Below are positions 59,958-64,000 of a DNA stretch of 64,000 bases, one piece after another. The stretch covers positions 1 to 64,000 of the forward strand of contig NZ_CP022993.1 of the NCBI RefSeq assembly GCF_002278075.1, given 5' to 3'. The stretch comes from Paraburkholderia aromaticivorans. Its GTDB lineage: Bacteria > Pseudomonadota > Gammaproteobacteria > Burkholderiales > Burkholderiaceae. Position 1 is the first letter of the stretch. Each line of letters opens with the position of its first letter. Position numbers and translations under genes: made by a program. The notes under the pieces are model-generated. The model searched no databases. It had not been told where the DNA came from and saw only the letters and a list, made by a program, of their open reading frames with translations.

Positions 59958-61616
59958 TCAATCGCCCGTGTCGCGCAAAGCATCACGCAGCTTGAATTTC
60001 TGGATCTTTCCGGATGGCGTGGTGGGCAAACTGTCGCGCACAATCAGGCGTTCGGGCATGTATTGCACGGCGACCCTGTGCGACTTCAGGAAGTCGACGA
60101 TGGCCGGCAAATCAATATGTGCACCGAGCTTCGCAACGACGACGGCGCAGGCGCGCTCCCCCAGGCGTTCGTCCGGGTAAGCCACGATGGCCGCTGCCGC
60201 AATGGCCGGGTGGCGGTACAACAAGGCCTCGATCTCGATCACCGGGATGTTCTCGCCGCCGCGGATGATCACGTCCTTGCTGCGGCCGCTGATGCGGATA
60301 TAGCCACGCTCGTCGACGTATGCGAGATCGCCGGTATCGAACCAGCCGTCGGCGTCAACGCCATTCAGATGCGGGCGCTTCAGATAGCCGCCGAAGCTCG
60401 AACATGAGCGCACCAGCAGGCGGCCGGTCGAGGCAGCCTGCAACGGCGCGTTGTCGTCGTCGGCCACCCGCACCTCGACGCCCGCCAGCGGACAGCCGTC
60501 GGTCGCGAAGGAGCGTTCGTCGTCGTCATCGAGTCTCGTCAGCGTGACGGCGCCCATCTCGGTCATGCCCCAGGCCGAGACGATCTTCGCGTCAATCGCC
60601 TTGCGTGCCTGTTCGACCAGCGGCCCCGGAATCGGCGCACCGGCACACACAAAAGTCTGCAGCGTAGGCACGGTGGTGCGTGTTTCCGTCACCGTGGCGG
60701 CCAGGTCGGTCAGGAACACGGTCGACGCCATCGTGAAGGTCACGCCCTCGGTGCGGATCACCTCGAGCGCTTTCTTCGGTTGCCAGATGTCCTGGAGCAC
60801 GGCTCTGGCGCGCAGCACGATGGGCATCATCAGGCCGTACATGAATCCAGTCTGGTGCGCCATCGGCGACGCCATCAGCACGACATCGTCCGATTTCAGA
60901 CACATGGCCGCGGCATAGGGAATGATGTTGGACAGCAACGTGTTGGCCGTATGCATCACGCCCTTAGGCTCGCCAGTCGTGCCCGAAGTGTAGAGCAATT
61001 GCGTGACGTCATCGGGGCCGGAGCGATGGCGAGTCAGAATCTCCCGTGCATCGGGCTCGTGCTCCCATTGCGGCCCCGAAAGCAGCGTCTCGAAGCTGTT
61101 GGCGCCAGGTTTCCCGTCCGTTTCACCGCCGACCACCACGACATGCTGCAGATGCGGCAGGCTGCTCCGCAAGCCGGTCATCATCTGTTCGAAGTCGAAG
61201 CCGCGAAACACCTTCGGCACGATCATGACCTTGCTGCGGCTATGGTTGAGCATGAACGACAGTTCACGCTCGCGGAATATATGCATCAACGGATTCAGCA
61301 CCGCGCCGATCCGCGAGCAGGCGAGACAGGCCAGGGTGAACTGCCACCAGTTCGGCAATTGTAGCGACACCACGTCATTGGGCTCGACGCCAAGACGTGC
61401 AAGACCCACCGCAATGCGGTCCGCCATCGTCGCCATTTCGCGGTAGGTGAAACGCGTCGTCGTGTCATCCTCCACCCGCATCGCGCTGAGCGCGATCTTG
61501 TCCGGACACTGCGCCACACATGCATCGAGCTCGTCGTTAATGGTGCGCTCAGGCCACCATCCACGGGCGATGCTCTCCGCGCGGCGCGGTGCAATCAGAA
61601 CGGCGTCGAACTCCAT
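59958..61616 (-). CDS. aliA: Acyl-CoA ligase, cyclohexanecarboxylate-CoA ligase (AliA) type
   Basis: The start is set at ATG 61616 (MEFDAVLIAPRRAESIARGW) behind GGAGAC; the frame extends 21 codons further without support. The 552-residue AMP-forming ligase shows P-loop YTSGTTGEPKGVMHTANTLL near 195, MASPMAHQTGFMYG, SAWGMTEMGAVTLTRLD near 345, WFDTGDLAYVDERGYIRISG near 430 and the terminal PSGKIQKFKLR with the catalytic Lys. From memory, the N-terminal EFDAVLI-PRRAESIA pattern matches cyclohexanecarboxylate-CoA ligases. It activates the acid to its CoA ester. Confidence 0.8.
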   Translation of the reverse strand: MEFDAVLIAPRRAESIARGWWPERTINDELDACVAQCPDKIALSAMRVEDDTTTRFTYREMATMADRIAVGLARLGVEPNDVVSLQLPNWWQFTLACLACSRIGAVLNPLMHIFRERELSFMLNHSRSKVMIVPKVFRGFDFEQMMTGLRSSLPHLQHVVVVGGETDGKPGANSFETLLSGPQWEHEPDAREILTRHRSGPDDVTQLLYTSGTTGEPKGVMHTANTLLSNIIPYAAAMCLKSDDVVLMASPMAHQTGFMYGLMMPIVLRARAVLQDIWQPKKALEVIRTEGVTFTMASTVFLTDLAATVTETRTTVPTLQTFVCAGAPIPGPLVEQARKAIDAKIVSAWGMTEMGAVTLTRLDDDDERSFATDGCPLAGVEVRVADDDNAPLQAASTGRLLVRSCSSFGGYLKRPHLNGVDADGWFDTGDLAYVDERGYIRISGRSKDVIIRGGENIPVIEIEALLYRHPAIAAAAIVAYPDERLGERACAVVVAKLGAHIDLPAIVDFLKSHRVAVQYMPERLIVRDSLPTTPSGKIQKFKLRDALRDTGD

Positions 61617-61650
61617 GTTGTGTCTCCGTCTTTGTTGTGCGCGCAAAGGT

Positions 61651-62802
61651 TCATGCCGGTACCGCGTTACGTCCCGCATGCGTGCGCGCGATGATCGTCT
61701 TCATGATCTGCGCCGTGCCGTCGCCGATCTGGAAGCCCAGCACGTCACGCAGACGCTGCTCGAGCGGGCCGCGATCGTAGCCGCCGTGACCGAACGACAG
61801 CAGGCACTGGTGCACCACGTCGTAGGACAGTTTTGGCCCCCACCATTTGCACATCGCCGCCTCGGCGGTGTGCGGCAGGCCGCGATCCTTCAGCCAGAGC
61901 GTCTGCAGGCACAACAGACGCGCGGCCTCGACCTGTGTCTCATACTCGGCCAGCGGATGCGAGACGCCCTGAAACGCCGACAGCGGTTTGCCGAATGCCT
62001 CACGCTGGGCGACGTATTCCCAGGTCTCGTCCAGGCTGACCCTGGCGACCGCCAGCACCTGCAGGCCGATCAGTGCGCGCGAGAAATCGAAGCCCTGCAT
62101 TACCTGCACGAAGCCTTTGCCTTCATCCCCTAGCAGGTGGTCGACCGGCACGCGCACGTTCTCGAAGAAGATCGATCCGCGGCCGATGGCCCGCTGGCCA
62201 TGGCAGTCGAAGCGGTTGCGGGTAATGCCGGGCAGATCCATCGGCACCAGTACCGCCGAGACGCCGCGCGCACCGTCTTCGACGCTGCCAGTGCGGGCGA
62301 ATACCACGGCCGCATCGGCCTGGTCGGCCGCGGAGATTGAGGTCTTCTCGCCGTTGAGCACGTAATGGTCGCCCACCCGCTCCATGCGCAGCCGCAGATT
62401 TGCGGCGTCGGATCCGCCTCGCGGCTCGGTCAGCGCGATCGCGAGCAGCGCGCTGCCCTGTGTCAGGCGCTCGAGCCAAGGCTTCGCAATCTCGGGCGCG
62501 GCGTGGTGCGCGAGAATCTGTCCGTTCAGCGAAGCCAGCAGATTGATGTAGGACAGGCTCAGGTCCGCACGGGCGATTTCTTCGTGGATGACGCCGGCGG
62601 CAAGGCAACCCATGCCCTGGCCGCCGTACTGCTCGGGCAGCTCCGGCGCGATAAACCCCATCTGACCCATCTCGAGCATGAGGTCCCGATCGAGTGCGCG
62701 GGTTTTGTCGCGCTCCTGGAAGCCAGGCGCAACACGCCCCTGCGCAAAGCGCCGGGCGTGTTCCCCAAGTGCAACAAGGTCTTCGTCAAGGTAGGGGTTC
62801 AC
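61651..62802 (-). CDS. aliB: Acyl-CoA dehydrogenase, cyclohexanecarboxyl-CoA dehydrogenase (AliB) type
   Basis: The start is placed at GTG 62802 (VNPYLDEDLVALGEHARRFA) because AGGAGACATC precedes it; the upstream extension to 62850 lacks a site. The 383-residue flavoprotein shows IALTEPRGGSDAANLRLRME near 125 and SISAADQADAAVVFARTG, FDFSRALIGLQVLAVARVSL near 230, REAFGKPLSAFQGVSHPLAE near 265, and GHGGYDRGPLEQRLRDVLGF with QIGDGTAQIMKTIIAR at the end. It dehydrogenates the CoA ester made by the ligase downstream. The gap to aliA is 34 bases. IS701 copy 2 sits 55 bases upstream. Confidence 0.8.
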   Translation of the reverse strand: MNPYLDEDLVALGEHARRFAQGRVAPGFQERDKTRALDRDLMLEMGQMGFIAPELPEQYGGQGMGCLAAGVIHEEIARADLSLSYINLLASLNGQILAHHAAPEIAKPWLERLTQGSALLAIALTEPRGGSDAANLRLRMERVGDHYVLNGEKTSISAADQADAAVVFARTGSVEDGARGVSAVLVPMDLPGITRNRFDCHGQRAIGRGSIFFENVRVPVDHLLGDEGKGFVQVMQGFDFSRALIGLQVLAVARVSLDETWEYVAQREAFGKPLSAFQGVSHPLAEYETQVEAARLLCLQTLWLKDRGLPHTAEAAMCKWWGPKLSYDVVHQCLLSFGHGGYDRGPLEQRLRDVLGFQIGDGTAQIMKTIIARTHAGRNAVPA

Positions 62803-62857
62803 GATGTCTCCTGGATGTGGCGAGCCGGGTACGCTACGACGGCGCACCACGGACCTC

Positions 62858-63979
62858 TAGGACTTACGCAAAAAGCCGCGCCTGAACGCGGAAACGGATT
62901 GTTACAAAACGACGTAAACCCGGAGCGGCGCGGAGTTTCGTAATGTTGAGGGCATGACGAAACATCTGAGCCGCCTGGGCTACTGCCAGTACCTGCTGAC
63001 GAGCCCGACCAACTGCACGCTGACCAACTTTGCCGACCACGTCGACGATATGAGCCACGATGCCATCAACCGGTTTTTGCGCCGCGAGCACATGACGCCG
63101 CGCCTCGTGTGGGACAACGTGCGCGCGCAGATCGTCCCGCATGACGACGGCTGCATCGTGTTCGACGACTCCGTGACCGACAAGGATTTCTCGCACAAGA
63201 TCGAGCTCGTGCGGCGCCAATACAGCGGCAACGCTCACGGCCTCATCAAGGGCATCGGCGTGGTGAACTGCGTCTACGTGAACCCGCACAGCGGAGAATA
63301 CTGGGTCATCGATTACCGCATCTACGATCCGGACGGCGATGGCAGGTCCAAGCTCGATCACGTGCGCGACATGCTGACCAATGCGGTTCATCACAAGGGC
63401 TTGCCGTTTCGCCGCGTCCTGATGGATACGTGGTACGCCACGAAGGATCTGATGCTGTTCATCGAGTCGCTGGGCAAGACGTACTACTGCCCGTTGCGGA
63501 GCAACCGGCTGGTCGACGACTCCGGAGGCAAATCGCCCTACCGGCATGTTGATTCGCTGGAATGGGATGCTGAGACTCTCGCGCACGGCAAGACAATCAA
63601 AATCAGGGGCTTTCCGAAACATCACAAGGTGAAGCTGTTCCGGGTCGAGGTGTCCACACACCGCACGGACTGGGTCGTGACCAACGACCTCACTCAGGAC
63701 TCCTCTCAGGCGACACAAGACGCGTGTGGCCTGCGCTGGAAGATCGAGCAGTTTCACCGCGAGGTCAAGCAACTTACGGGCCTTCAGCGTTGCCCGTGCC
63801 GCAAGGCGCGCATCCAGCGAAACCATATCGCCAGCGCCGTGCTGGTGTGGGTCCGCCTGGCCGACATCGCGCGACAGACGAAGCGTACGCTCTACCAGGT
63901 CAAACACGAAATGCTCGATGATTTCCTCCGCCGTGAACTCAAAAATCCGTCGGTCCCAATGCGTTTTGCGTAAGTCCTA
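62858..63979 (+). mobile_element. IS701-family insertion sequence, copy 2, 1122 bp
   Basis: The ends are TAGGACTTACGCAAAA (62858-62873) and its inverse at 63964-63979. The 5 bases ACCTC occur on both sides (62853-62857 and 63980-63984), a likely target duplication; an alternative reading places the ends at GACTTACGC with 4-bp CTAR targets. It is the same element as 34699-35820, inverted. It separates the acyl-CoA genes from whatever lies upstream. Confidence 0.87.
62954..63973 (+). CDS. IS701-family transposase, copy 2
   Basis: The 339-residue DDE transposase is identical in sequence to copy 1 (FDDSVTDKDFSH, LMDTWYATKD, WKIEQFHREVKQ). The gene reads away from the acyl-CoA dehydrogenase, so it cannot supply read-through transcription to it. 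Only 21 bases of window follow the element on the right. Confidence 0.9.
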   Translation: MTKHLSRLGYCQYLLTSPTNCTLTNFADHVDDMSHDAINRFLRREHMTPRLVWDNVRAQIVPHDDGCIVFDDSVTDKDFSHKIELVRRQYSGNAHGLIKGIGVVNCVYVNPHSGEYWVIDYRIYDPDGDGRSKLDHVRDMLTNAVHHKGLPFRRVLMDTWYATKDLMLFIESLGKTYYCPLRSNRLVDDSGGKSPYRHVDSLEWDAETLAHGKTIKIRGFPKHHKVKLFRVEVSTHRTDWVVTNDLTQDSSQATQDACGLRWKIEQFHREVKQLTGLQRCPCRKARIQRNHIASAVLVWVRLADIARQTKRTLYQVKHEMLDDFLRRELKNPSVPMRFA

Positions 63980-64000
63980 ACCTCTTCTTTGTGGCAGCAG

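Noticed and set aside
34699..63979. Inversion between the two oppositely oriented IS701 copies
   Set aside because: Copy 2 keeps matching ACCTC flanks, so it has not exchanged flanks with copy 1; the missing duplication at copy 1 needs another explanation.
1..64000. CRISPR arrays, tRNA or rRNA genes
   Set aside because: I saw no regularly spaced short repeats, cloverleaf sequences or rRNA-like stretches; a covariance-model scan could still find a small RNA that I missed.

Overview
The window reads as a heavily rearranged accessory region, probably of a plasmid or megaplasmid from a Burkholderia-type betaproteobacterium (Paraburkholderia, Caballeronia, Burkholderia or a relative). The grounds are a typical Burkholderia porin, a KfrA-type plasmid protein, high GC, and mobile elements of IS903/IS5, IS66, IS21, IS701, IS110, IS91-like, Tn3, RIT and group II intron type. 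No rRNA, tRNA or CRISPR array is visible. All identifications come from reading the sequence without database searches.

Layout. (1) 1-3055: a run of small co-directional genes of mostly unknown function, nearly every one preceded by a GGAAAATTG-like motif. (2) 3056-32714: a nested mobile-element zone. An IS21-like element was split by a RIT trio (RIT1), whose third recombinase was split by an IS66 element. IS903 copies landed in the same istB gene, and the RIT1 segment was inverted between two of them; a split 9-bp target duplication records this. A second RIT trio (RIT2) ends in istA and contains an IS91-like element, which is itself split by a 7.3-kb Tn3-family transposon. The IS91-like/integrase/group II intron block occurs twice in opposite orientation around the RIT2 genes. 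(3) 32715-36947: a coiled-coil protein, a porin and a GntR regulator, with an IS701 copy just upstream of the porin. (4) 36948-41467: an IS110 element and two group II introns in tandem, one truncated.

(5) 41468-49929: an intact catabolic/uptake operon behind a sigma-54-type promoter. It encodes an NtaA-like FMNH2-dependent monooxygenase, a five-component Liv-type ABC importer, a RidA protein, an EamA/DMT transporter and a flavin reductase. The module lies between 32-bp inverted repeats (30/32 identical). Together the genes would import a small, probably nitrogenous compound, oxidise it with reduced flavin supplied in cis, and detoxify an enamine/imine intermediate. (6) 49952-57448: a third IS903, an oxygenase-like remnant, a DUF6429 gene, a tyrosine recombinase, a large TOTE-type primase-helicase, a dif-like site and kfrA. 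(7) 57449-62802: a CoA-transferase, an enoyl-CoA hydratase, an acyl-CoA ligase and an acyl-CoA dehydrogenase resembling part of the cyclohexanecarboxylate pathway, cut from its upstream region by a second IS701 copy that runs to the right edge.
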